From Vicugna pacos (Eukaryota > Chordata > Mammalia > Artiodactyla > Camelidae): a stretch of 64,000 bases of DNA. Below, piece by piece: positions 22,256 through 32,865 of the stretch. Each line of letters begins with the position of its first letter. The stretch's first letter is position 1. The position numbers and the translations under genes are program-made. The notes beneath the pieces are model-generated. The model saw only the letters and a program-made list of their open reading frames with translations. It was not told where the DNA came from and made no database searches. The DNA lies in assembly GCF_048564905.1 (NCBI RefSeq), contig NC_132992.1, positions 31,544,501 through 31,608,500 on the forward strand, written 5' to 3'.

Positions 22256-23968
22256 CTTGCTCATACCTCTCTGGCACTGTGGTTTATGGAGTATCAGTTG
22301 TCTATTTTGGATCTTAAGGATTTTATCTATCTAATGCCTATTTAGGAATAGAACTTAGGAAAAAAAGAAAAAAAATAAGAGAGAGAGAGAAAGATTTTTA
22401 AAAGAAGGGAGAAAGAGGGTTTGAAAACAGTGTATAATGAATAATAGAAGAACGAGTTGAAGCAGAGTATTATTCGGGTTGAGACATCCTTTTAAAACCT
22501 TTAAAAAAAAAAGGGGGTGTGGAGATGAATAGATGTATTTGAAACCTGTGTCTAATCAATAACAGGACATCAAAACCCAAGAGAAATAGAAATGAATTAA
22601 GAAGTAAAAATTAAGAGAGTAATTGAAAATAGAACAGGTAAAAACAGATTTAACAAAACAAAACAAAACAAAACAACAACAAAAAAAGGGGGTTGTCGGT
22701 GTCCTCCTGGAGTCTGTGTGCTTTTAATGTGAAGTCCTTCTGTCTTCGTTCTGTTTTGGAAGCTCAGCTTGTTTTCAGAGGCCCTCCATTGGCGCCCTCT
22801 TCTGTGCTGCTCCCAGCACCTGAGACAGCAGGTCGGCAAGCAGATCGCGCGTCCTGCTAACACGGGGTCAGGTGCAGCTCTCCTCTGCTGCGGGCGGGCG
22901 GGTCACTGCCCCTCCGGATGCCGCAGTCAGATGTTGCAGACTGGCCAGGCAGGAGGGCGGGTCGTGCCCCCTCCCAGCACCTCGGTCAGGGGCTGTGTTC
23001 CTGCCCGACAGGCGGGGGGCCGCTCTCCCTCTGCCTGCGCCGCCCTTAGCTCCACTGCTCTGTGCGGCTGCGCGCTCCGCCCTGGTCAGCGCTCCGCCTG
23101 TGGGCTCGGGGAAGACCGAGGGGCAGCCTCGTCCCTGCTCTGAGCCAAGACCCAGCTGCTTGTTTGTCTTTGTGGAGCAAGTTCTCTGAGGGACCAGGAT
23201 GGAAGGATCCTATCTGCCCCGGGCTGTAGGCCCGTCTCAGTCTGGCCCTTGAGGCTGCGAAGCCCTTCGGTGTGGATGCAGGTTTCACCTCTGCCCCCGC
23301 CTGGGTGCTCAGCGCCGGAGAATATGGCGGCTGTGCCTGGGCCCCGCCTCTCTTCCCCTGAAAAGTTTCCGCGGGTTTTCAGAGATGGGGGTATGCACCC
23401 TTCCCCCGAGAGCACCTCAACCTTGCTGTTTTATGGAGGGCCCAGGTTGTTCTGTCCTGTACACCCACAGCCCCGGCGCCCAGCCCCTTGCAGTCCCCCG
23501 GAGTTTCCTCCGTGCAGCCGCCCCCGTCCTCCACCAGGCTTGTGCAGCCTGGCCCTGCCCGCCGCTGCCGGCCCGCGTCTCAGGCTGGGTGTCCGGGGGA
23601 CGCTCTGTGCCCGTTTAACTTAGTTCTGTCAGACAAGGGATGCTCTGTACAGATCCGAGCCTTGGAGGCTCCCCCTCCGTCCCGCTGGCCTCTCAGTTGG
23701 AGAGCGGAGACCCAGCGAGCGAGCGCCAGTCCTCCTTTGCCGCTCCCTCCCCGCGGGACCCGTCCCGCGCTGCTTTGCCTTTTGTTCTTTCTTTTTTCCT
23801 TTTCTCCTACGAGATTTTTGGCGTCTTTATCTTTTGAAGAGGGCGATGATCTGTTGGAGTTCCGCAGGTGCTCTGGTTGGCTGAGTGGGTCTTAGATGTG
23901 GGTCTTGGTGTATTTGTGGGAGAGGGTGACTTACGAGCGTCCTTCTACTCCGCCACCTTGCCTCTTCT
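22256..23968 (-). promoter_or_regulatory. L1 5'UTR, CpG-rich internal promoter
   Basis: The GC content jumps between about 22.75 and 23.95 kb, with dense CpG in an otherwise AT-rich window, while 22.3-22.7 kb is A-rich (on the L1 strand T-rich) with a CAAAA-type run. The location upstream of ORF1 and the end word GGCAAGGTGGCGG identify it as the L1 5'UTR. Open frames here on both strands are a by-product of GC richness, not genes. L1 5'UTRs drive L1 transcription and often also antisense transcription, which here would point at the TRAV cluster. Confidence 0.8.
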
Positions 23969-26329
23969 CAGTTATAGCCTTTTATTATAAAGTGATACCT
24001 AGCCAGCTAAATGTTTCCTGAGTCCTGTGAGCTGCTCTAGTAAATTAATGAAACCCAAGGAAGGCAGGTGTAGTGAGAACTCTGAGTTACAGCCAGTCAG
24101 TCAGAAGTACAACGACCTGGGCATGTGACTGATGTCCACAGTGGAGGAGGTGGGCAGTAGAAGGGAGGCAATCTTGTGGAATCTGACACTGTCTCCTGTG
24201 TTGGCTCCGATTTGGACAGTTCTTTCCCTTCCAGCTCTCAAACACACACTAGAATTGGTGATCAGAACACCTATTTAAGACCCTTATGTACTTACATGGA
24301 GGATGGAAATTGGTTGTCTGGGAGGCCAGAGTGGGAGGGAGAACCTTTATCCTTTTACACTTTTGAGGTTTTGAACCAGATGAACATTACTTACATTTGT
24401 AAAGTGTAGATTTTCATTTTATCTCTTTTTCTATTCCTAGCTCTTGCATGTAGGTGAGATAGACATGTAAAGGAAGTAGAAAAGCAGAAATCTCAGATGG
24501 CACATAAACAAATGAAGGCCTCATAACAGGGATATGATTTTTTTGAATGGAATAGAATTTTTATATTTCTCTCATATAAAATAAGTCTAGAGAGTAGGCA
24601 TTGCAGGTATGGTATGATGATTAGGAAATCAGAGACCTCCCCAGACTCCTTCCAGGTCTCTGATACACTGTTTCTAGGCTGTGGACCTTGTCCATGTTGC
24701 CCAAGATAGCTGCTAGAGCTCCAGTCAGCACATCAACACTGATGCTGATATTAAAAACTTTTTGTATTGAATGTTATGATATGGACAATGAAAGATGTTA
24801 TATTTTGTATTGCTTTTCTTCCAATTTAGTTTATACATTTTCAAATCTTAATTAATATTATTATTGAAGACTTAATATGTAATTGGAATTTGCCTGATTG
24901 TGTAGAATAATGAGAAGATATAACATGCCAGTTGTTGTGAAAAAAGTGGAGCTTCATATTATTTTATGGGACATAGGATGCTATTGCCTTATCTACAGTT
25001 AAGAGGCTAAATCGTTCCCTTTATTTATTGTGATAGAAATGAGAATTTATTCTTTAGAAGCTTCTCTAGTTTCAGGCTAATTATATATAGGCTATCCCTC
25101 CCATTCATAGGTGTAGTTTTTCTAGCTCCTTATCATATATTCTCATTCTCTTTTCTCTTTTGCACCACCACCACCACCACCACTATACTGGCCAATATTA
25201 CTATAAAAATCCACCAGATTAAATTTGGCCTTTGCTTTCTCTAAAATGTAGGAGAAGAATGAGGAAGAGAAAAGAATAGACTACAGTCTTTCAACTTTTA
25301 ACATTATCCTATGATTTTAAGTTGTGACTGCTTCTCGAGGTTATATTCTGATCTAAACTTAAAACAAATGTACTTCAGAAACAAATACAAACATGCTTAT
25401 CTCTGTTTTGGTCCTTTTTTTCCTCCATAGTGGTGTGAATAGCCTCTGTGACACAAAACCATGACCAATTTTAAAACCACAGATTCACTGCTTAGAGACA
25501 GCTTTGTCCTAACTCTGAAGGAATTCATTTAATTTGAAATTTTTCTCACTTGCTGACAGAGTGAGCCAATGAGCCTTGGGGAAGGATAATATTCTCTTGT
25601 TTTCTAGTGTAAATGGAAAAGATCCGTGTCTCTCTAGAATCACTGTGTCTGGCTGGTTTCCCATGATGAAGGAGTCTGCCTCACTCCAGAACGAGACAGA
25701 TGAGAACCGGAACTGGGAAGAAACTATGTGTTGGGACTGCTCTCTGTGGGGTGCTGATGCTAAATGAGTTCAGTTGTTACACGTTCACTTTCTTGTTAAT
25801 GTGGCAATCACTCTATTTAGGGACACTTAATTGCACATAGGAATGCACATAAAGTGGGAGTGTTAACAAACAATAACAATTGTGCTAAATGTTTCTGACC
25901 CCACTTTAGGAGGTATCTAAACTAATTCCCTTAGTAGAGACCACAAATGCACCTTAGAAAAGACATCACTCTGAAAATTATTTCCACTATTGTATATATA
26001 ATCTAATATATTTTAATCAACTTCTCCAGTCTTGAAAACATTTATGAAGGGCTTATCTGTAGTAACCATGGAAATAAGCAAATTAAAGTATGATTCTAGT
26101 CCATTCCCCCATCCCCAACCCCAGGCTCCCATCCTAAGATAGGTCTTCAAACTGGTTTGAAAACAAAATCATTAGCAATGAAAAATTTTCCTCTTATTAG
26201 TTTCACCTTCTGGATACTGAAAAACATTTACAGGATTTGTGGATACAAATATTCATGCAAATATAAATACTGTATTTTTAGGTAAGAATTATAGTGATGC
26301 TTACAAGGGAGAAAATGGCAGTGTGGAAG
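23969..26329. other. Intergenic DNA, no gene
   Basis: No gene supported. A CAC trinucleotide run lies at 25163-25183. The rest is AT-rich without a repeat family I can name. Confidence 0.45.
25163..25183. repeat. CAC trinucleotide run
   Basis: Seven CAC units. Confidence 0.9.
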
Positions 26330-26500
26330 AGGGAAGACTATGGAAACCGATATCACAAAAGTTGGATTTTTGAGTCTGCCTTTTACTAATTGAGTGATCT
26401 TGGGAAATTTGCTTCAATGTTTCCAATCTTCATTCTTCTTACTGAAAATTGAAAGTAGTAAATCCATTTTATAGGACTGATATGAAGACAAATGCATTAA
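26330..26500 (+). mobile_element. MIR SINE, decayed
   Basis: Sense MIR-like order: TGAGTCTGCCTTTTACTAAT, then GAGTGATCTTGGGAAATTTG and a CTTCATTCTTCTTACTG line. Confidence 0.5.
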
Positions 26501-26799
26501 TACAACTATATGTGTAGTGTGTATGTATAACTAAAATAAATGGAATAAAGTTTAGCTAATTTAGTTACTTAAATAATTAAATAAATTAAATACAATTAAA
26601 TATAAACCTTGTTCTTTAGTAGATGTTCTATAAATGATGTGTTTATGAGAGTTTACTGTGTGAAATATTAATGGATACATGGAAGACTGTGGTGAGGAAG
26701 TTATAGTAATTTCTTCATCTCACTATCTTACTGAATTTAGCAAGGGTCCTTGAAAACTAGGCTAGAGATAACAAACAAGGTTTCGGGGTGCACAGATCT

Positions 26800-26975
26800 C
26801 CTGACTGTGCCTGGGCTGTGGAGTCTGATTATGGTCAAGAAATCTGAGTTCTAGCCTGCCTCCACTAGACGTGTGATTTTGATAGATTGCCTTCACCCTT
26901 TTGCTCTCAGAATCTTTGTTCAAAAAGCCAGGAAGTTATATTAGATGTAGTAGGTATTTTCTAGCTCTAACATGT
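26800..26975 (+). mobile_element. MIR SINE, decayed
   Basis: Sense MIR-like order: GTGGAGTCTGATTATGG, CTGCCTCCACTAGACGTGTG, then a TTCACCCTTTTGCTCTCAG line and a TATTTTCTAGCTCTAACA end. Confidence 0.5.
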
Positions 26976-27132
26976 GTGTTTGTATGACGGTGAGATGCTG
27001 AGTGCAGAGTTAAATATGCTAAAATGTTCACATTCACTTTAGCTATCTTTCAACTCATGAGTATTCTTTTGTATGAAAGTCACGTGCTAATCTTTCCATT
27101 ATTCCTTACAATCTTAATTTCTCTTCCTTCAG

Positions 27133-27420
27133 TGGTATGCAGACCTGATATCTTTAAAGTTCTACACCCCTCCCTGATGATATTTCAGGAAAGGGCAAAA
27201 GTCTCGATCTCCTGCACCCTCAGGTCCATCATTCATGATATCATTCTTTGATACCAGAAATCCAACCGAAGTTGGGGAGCAGGGGCATTCAATTTATGGA
27301 CCTATCGTGGCCAGAATTTTTCTCATCAAAATGAGAATGTCCCCTCCGATAACTCATCTCTCCTAGGTGGGGCAGAACAAAATCAGAGTAGCACATAATT
27401 CTGTGCTGTAACAGATAATA
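27133..27420 (+). pseudogene. V-exon-like relic (T-cell receptor variable type), unassigned
   Basis: Looks like an eroded TCR V exon. A good splice acceptor (TTTCTCTTCCTTCAG) ends at 27132. In the frame that follows, PSLMIFQERAKVSISC leads to a cysteine at 27213; 12 residues later a TGA stands where the conserved tryptophan would be, followed by YQK as in WYQ. In the same frame, 63 codons after the first cysteine, comes FCAVTD at 27399-27416, the usual V-gene end, with a TAA in place of the tyrosine before it. The Cys-to-Trp spacing and the Cys-to-Cys spacing fit a TRAV. No good RSS follows, so it could not recombine. Position between OR4E1 and TRAV2 hints at TRAV1, but the middle of the exon is too worn to prove it. 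Confidence 0.5.
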
Positions 27421-28020
27421 TGAGAAGAGCTCAGAGACTAATGTATGCCTTTGCTTCTGGGTGCAGAGCAAAGTGGAGTGACATAGCAAAGCAGCGCTTA
27501 GAACTGAGAGAAATCTGACAGGGTTTTAAACTGAATTTATGATCTAAATGCAGTCTATGCTCAAGGGCTATAGTAAGATGATGCTTTAAAGTGAAGTTCT
27601 TGAAAAGTGGAGATATTTTTGGAAAACATCCTAGTGGTCGAATTGGTGTTAAAGTCACCTGGGCAAATGCATGTATACTTTGAAGTTGCCAAGGAGACTC
27701 AGACATATACCTGCACCTTGTATACCTGGGGCCATTTCCCAAATTCTTTGTGTATAGGAGGTTCTGAATTTCTGTGATAAGTATCTTCCATTCTCCCTTG
27801 GTACTGTACTCCACCATTTACCACCTCATTCATTGGTATATTCAATTTTATTCCCACTGAATCAACCCACTCAGCCTATAAACATGCTTAAACCCTCCCT
27901 ATACTTAAATTTAAAAAAAATCTTGGTCCTGTTGCCTGATTGTGCTACTATACTATTCTTTATTTCATCAACAAATTATTTATTTTGAATCCCTAACTAT
28001 ACACTCCTCTTCTTCACCAC
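27421..28020. other. Intergenic DNA, no gene
   Basis: A 128-codon minus-strand frame at 27431-27817 overlaps the edge of the V relic and shows no domain; regarded as chance. Confidence 0.4.
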
Positions 28021-28550
28021 AAATTAATGATCATAATCATCACTCCTCCAGATTTTCTTGTGACTGTTTGTAATTCTTCATTATGCCCCTTCTCATCCCC
28101 ATCTTCCTTTCCCAGGCAACCATTGATCTGCTTTCTGTCACCATCAGTCAGTTGCCCTTCCCAGATTCCCTAGAATTTTATGTAACTGGACAGTATGTAC
28201 TGTTTTTTAAATTTTTTATTTATTTTTATTTTTTAACACTTTTTATTGATTTATAATCATTTTACAATGTTGTATTAAATTCCAGTGTAGAGCACTTTTT
28301 TTTCAGTTATATATGAACATATATATATTCATTGTCACATTTTTCTCTCTGTGAGCTACCTTAAGATCTTGTGTTTTTATTTTTTGGTCTGGCTTTTCTC
28401 ACTCAACATGATTGTTTTGAGACCCATTTATGTCATTTCTCGTATCAATGGTTCATTCCCTTTTATTGCTGCATATTATTCTATCGTGAAGATATATCAG
28501 TTTGTTTTTCCAATTTATATAGACATGGTTATCTAGAAAGGTGAAAATAC
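28021..28550 (-). mobile_element. Old L1 fragment, antisense, split by a younger L1
   Basis: The outer parts (about 28021-28202 and 28373-28550) form one older antisense L1 3' region: CTAGAATTTTATGTAACTGG leads to GTCTGGCTTTTCTCACTCAA, CATTCCCTTTTATTGCTGCA and TATTCTATCGTGAAGATAT. The middle belongs to a younger insertion at 28203-28372. Confidence 0.65.
28203..28372 (-). mobile_element. Young L1 3' end nested in older L1
   Basis: Same 3'UTR as the full-length copy near 16.85 kb: TTTTTATTGATTTATAATCA, AAATTCCAGTGTAGAGCAC, CATTGTCACATTTTTCTCTC, GTGAGCTACC. Only about 170 bp remain because of severe 5' truncation. It interrupts the older L1 between its GTACTG and TGGTCTGGC words. Confidence 0.8.
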
Positions 28551-29114
28551 ATATATAATTAACCGGAAGATTCATGAAACACCAACAGCAAAAAGCCCAG
28601 AAATAAATCTGTTATATCTAAGAAAAACGACCATGTGGTTAAAAGGAGAGCATAAGCCAATGAATCAGACAAATTTAAACAAATTATTTTGGACTCATTA
28701 AATAGAGACTTGGAGAAAAATATAATTAGATCTCCCTTCACTTGATACAGCGTGGGTAATTTAGCCCAGCAGTGTATTATATTGAATAGGGTGGGACAAG
28801 ATTTTCTTTGAGGAAGATGAATTGGCAGTGATATCCAGGATAGATCAGAAACGAGAATGCCTGGGATATGGAAGCCAAAGGAAGGAGACTGGTAGCACTA
28901 GGAGTATGAGTTTATAAGAACAATGGCAATCAGAATGGAGGGAAAAGGGAAACTCTGAGAGATATTTCAAAATTTCAAAGGGAAAAACAATAGGGCATCG
29001 TATTTTCCTAACCACAATTCAGTTAAAGCAAACTCTTATTTTTTCCCCACCCTTGTCTTCATGTGGCAGACCCTCTTACGGTTTTGTTGGAAAAACTCTT
29101 CACTAGAGGACTAG
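28551..29114. other. Intergenic DNA, no gene
   Basis: Nothing recognised; AT-rich without a supported open frame. Confidence 0.4.
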
Positions 29115-29240
29115 CTTTCTAGTTTTAGATCTGTTCCATCACAAACTTGCTGTGTGACCTTAGCAAGTCATGTATCCTTCTAGAGTGTCTGCTTTCTGTC
29201 CTGTAAAATGAATGTGCTACAGCAGGTAGACTCTGAGACT
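29115..29240 (+). mobile_element. MIR SINE
   Basis: Sense MIR core: AACTTGCTGTGTGACCTTAG, then CTTTCTGTCCTGTAAAATGA. Confidence 0.65.
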
Positions 29241-29284
29241 TTTTCAAGCTCCAAATTTCTTAGATGATAAGAATTTATTATATT

Positions 29285-29850
29285 GAGCCTAAGATAACAC
29301 CTTAATTGGGCCTAAGATAACAGACTAATTCAGCTGGAAATGAAAAGAATACGTGAATTGTATGGACTATCTCCCCACCTGGGGCCCTGGTGAAGTACTT
29401 AACTATAATCTAGGTTAAGAATCCTCCCTGCACACGGCGCTTTCTCTTAATGATGAATGAAGCTGTGCACAAAGGAATCATGTGCTAGGGTGGTAATTTG
29501 CTTCTGCTGTGCTGGGTCACATGGCCCTCAAGAGGTTAGGAGTCTGTAATCTGAATACAAAAAGTTCAGAGAAAAGAGAAGCCTAGAGTTTGGTTACTTT
29601 TGACAAATTACAGGCCGATAAGGACTACCTGTTAAGATAACCCAGAGGAAAAACCTTCTTTGTAATTAATCCCCTGGGTTCCACTGGCCCATGCCAGCAT
29701 CCTAGGTAAGACTAGAGGATGCCCCTAGCGACTCATTGTAACTCTTTGTCTCTCTGATTAGTCTCTGGTCTCTAAATGCTTCTCTGTGGTAAGAATGGTA
29801 GTTAACAAAGGAGTTGGGTTTCCCAGCGGGCTTTATTAAAAATGTGGTTA
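29285..29850. promoter_or_regulatory. Cluster of GATA, RUNX and TCF-like motifs
   Basis: AGATAA occurs at 29292, 29315 and 29635, TGTGGT at 29785 and 29843, and ACAAAG at 29805. The factors that bind these words (GATA3, RUNX1, TCF1) act together at T-cell receptor enhancers. The motifs are short and expected by chance at some rate, and the stretch is not obviously a repeat apart from a doubled GCCTAAGATAACA at 29288 and 29310 (with one variant). A candidate only. Confidence 0.2.
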
Positions 29851-31154
29851 TGAGGTGATTAACTTATGCAAAGCAATCAATGTAGCCGACGAGCCAAGCT
29901 ATGCACACAGAACGTATCCCGGAGGCAGAGAATCACAAAGCCTAGCCACACACAGGAGAACATTGTTTAGTATCTAAAAGTGAATTCTCCTTTTCATATT
30001 CTCTTCATTATCAGTTACAACAAGCTACTGAATAACATTTCTTGTGCTATACAATAGAAACTTGTTTATCTATTTTATATACAGTAGTTAGTATCGGCAA
30101 ATCTGCAATTATAATTATTAGTTTTTTGACCAGTGTTGTCACTGCTTTTATGAAGGACTGACCTTTGGAAATCTTTACTCTCACATTCCCACCAACCTCA
30201 CTTATGCTGTTCTGTTGTGACTCTGTCAACCTGGGTCACAGAGCACAACCTTTTCATCATTTCCCACCAAAACCCAACTACAGTAAGTACTTAATTTTTA
30301 ATAGGCTTTATAAAAATCTGTTTGAAGAATCTGAAGAATTCACAGATAAGACCACGCTGCAATATATATTGCTTTTTGCCATCGGCAGGGGGTGGGGGGG
30401 GGCACACAATCATTATTTCTTCTCTTTTTTCCTTTAATTATCTCCCACCCCATCTCCATGTACCCCTCCTTATGATAATGAGCACATTCTGTACTATTCT
30501 CTAATCACTGCCTTTAACACTATAATGGAGACATTTTGAGTGCTTTTTCTTTATGGCCTAAGAAAGACAAGCTGTCTTAGGAAGAACTCAAATGCATTAG
30601 AATCTTGTCTTGTGATAAGCATTATATTTAAGTCTTAGACGAGATGCATACAGGTCACTTCACAGTGTCTGTTCAGGTTATACAGAGGCATTTTGGCTGG
30701 CTGCTGCCCACAAAGTCAACAGAATCCTCTTCCTTCTCCTTTCCTTTCCCTTCCATCCATACCTGAGTATATTTTTTCTCCATTCATAAATACGAGACTT
30801 TTTTTGTCACTTGGAGAGGGAAGAGAAAATTTTGCTAAGTAAGGGAGCTACGGTGGAGAGAAGAGTGAAGGGGGCAGGCAAAGCAACTGCTCTCAAGTCC
30901 TCACTTTGTGCTGATTTTAAGCTCCCTGCAGAGACAGTAGTTCAGAGGTAGAAGCCGATTGAAATATACTCAAAGGGAACCCCCTGAAGTGTACAAAAAG
31001 TATGTGTTCTTTTCCAGCACACATGGAACATTCTCAGAAGTTGAGCATGTACTAAGTTACAAAGGAAGTCTCCATAATAGAAACATTTTAAGGGCATTCT
31101 CTTTATGGTTGTGAACAAAAAACACTGCAAGCCGTATCAGTAAACAGAGAATGC
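29851..31154. other. Intergenic DNA with an L1 scrap
   Basis: About 30030-30130 is a small antisense piece of L1 3'UTR (TGTGCTATACAATAGAAACT, TTGTTTATCTATTTTATATA). A G-run of 8 follows at about 30392. No gene supported. Confidence 0.45.
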
Positions 31155-31552
31155 TGTGGCCACCAAGACACCAGCTGCTACCACCACCCACTAACAGTGA
31201 GTGAGGGAGCTCAGGATGTGAAAGAACAGGATTCTGGCCCTAGATAGCTAGGTGCATATCAAAGGAATGACTTCAGTGAACCCAGACCTTTGCACTTTCC
31301 CACATATAGAAAAGCACTAAATCCCTTAACTTGAGATATCTGGCTTTCTCTAATTAACAATAATCTTTGGATGTTCTGAACACCTGGTTTTTGTTGCAAA
31401 AACTCATATATCCTGGCTTCTACTTTGCCACTTGAGAGCGGTCCCTCAGAGCGATCTGAGAGGTTGTCATCCTGGGCTTAAGTCCTCAGAAATGTCTGCC
31501 CAATAAAACATAACTCTCAACTTTTAGGATGAGCATTTTATTTCAGTCGATA
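31155..31552 (+). mobile_element. Endogenous retrovirus LTR fossil
   Basis: Solitary LTR relic, family not settled (class I-like). It begins TGTGGCCACC and shows the usual order of a promoter-like AACTCATATATCCTGG, a polyadenylation signal in GCCCAATAAAACATAACTCT and a short tail ending near the TTTATTTCAGTCGA word. No viral genes are attached. A related, older copy lies at about 55.8-56.1 kb. Confidence 0.55.
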
Positions 31553-32039
31553 TGGTGTAAGGAAGACAGGGGTGGCTACTAATATTATTACTGCTCATTA
31601 TAGTCCCCCAGTAGTTAGGTGTGCAGATGTATCCTTTAATGTGTACAGTGAGGACTGCTTTTAGCAGGGTAGCAATGGAAGAGCTTTGAATATTCAGTAC
31701 TGAGTGTCCTTGTGGTTGGTGAAGTAAATTTGTGGTGTTGGGGCTGAACAGTGATGACATTCGATTGCTTGATTAGAGCGTTCCTTGTGGTGGGTTTGAG
31801 CATTCTTTCTGACTATTTAGCATTGAATCCTCACTACCTACCTCTTCTGAAAAGTCTGCGAGATACCTTATATCTCTTAAATATATTTTATCTCCATAAA
31901 CTAGCCAGAGTAGATTTGATTGAATTGCATTTGAATATCTGACTGATTAAAGGAGGATCTTGATAAAGTGTATTGCTTGATAAAGTTAAGACAATGAAAA
32001 CAGTACAGCAGTGCTATAGAAACAACTCGATCAATGAAG
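31553..32039. other. Intergenic DNA, no gene
   Basis: Nothing recognised. Confidence 0.4.
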
Positions 32040-32865
32040 CAAAATATGAAACTCAAGAAGAGATCAAATTCATAGATAACATTATATATAATAAAGATGG
32101 TACCACAAAGCTGCGGGGAAAAGGTGGATTACTTTGTAGATAGTGTTGGGAAAACTGTTTTGCTCTATGTAGGAAAATAAAGTTTCATTTCCTTTTATGC
32201 CATATATACACATAGAATTCAGATGAGTTAAAATCTACATGTACAAGAAAAACATAAAGATAGCAAAATACAATGCAGGAAATTATATTTGTGGCCTTGG
32301 GTGAGAAATGATTTGTAGGTCAAGATCCCTAAAACTCAAATCATAAAGTAAAAAAAAAAATGATAACTTTGACTTTTAAAAATGAAGAATTTCTAGTTTA
32401 GAAAAAGATGCCATAGACAAAGTTAACCGATTAGCAGTGTACTAGAAGACATTTGTGATTTTGAGCAATTCAAGGAATCAATGTGTGAGAAACTCCCAAA
32501 ATTTACTGAGAAAAACACTGGAAACCTAATTTTAAAATGGGCAAATCATTTGAATAGGTAACACTAGATAGGAAAACATGAATGATGACTGGACTGTTCA
32601 TGTACTATTGGTAGAAGTGTATGTGGTTATTACAACTTTGAATGATTAATTAGTGATATTGAGTATGTGTATATACTATCACGGGACAGTCTTTGATTGA
32701 TACATATCTCTATATATGGTTAATAAGGAAAAATATAAAAATATGTCTGTTGCTGTGTTGATGGGAGTTAGAGGCAGCTTACGAGTCCATCACTAGGGAC
32801 TGGATAAGTAGATGTGGAGGAAGCACATGGTAAAATATATTGCAGTAGTTAGAAATCTTGAAACA
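32040..32865 (+). mobile_element. Old L1 ORF2/3' fragment
   Basis: Sense L1 of an old family: the ORF2-end-like words TTTAAAATGGGCAAATCATT, CTTACGAGTCCATCACTAGG and GGACTGGATAAGTAGATGTG mark it. Many gaps and stops. Confidence 0.55.

Larger units (their letters stand above)
16830..23968 (-). mobile_element. Near-full-length young L1, antisense
   Basis: LINE-1 of about 7.1 kb on the minus strand, retaining every part in order: CpG-rich 5'UTR (about 23968-22256), ORF1 (22255-21365), a spacer of about 400 bp, ORF2 (20964-17168), 3'UTR and a TAAA-rich tail near 16832-16855. The 5' end reads GAGGCAAGGTGGCGG, close to the usual L1 start and its YY1-binding site. ORF1 and ORF2 carry few breaks, so the insertion is recent on the scale of this genome. 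Truncated copies of the same lineage occur at 28.2, 38.6, 42.9 and 53.6 kb. I could not define a convincing target duplication. Confidence 0.92.

Noticed and set aside
22769-23895. Several overlapping open frames of 60-135 codons on both strands in GC-rich DNA
   Set aside because: They lie in the L1 5'UTR. High GC lowers stop frequency, and none shows a domain.
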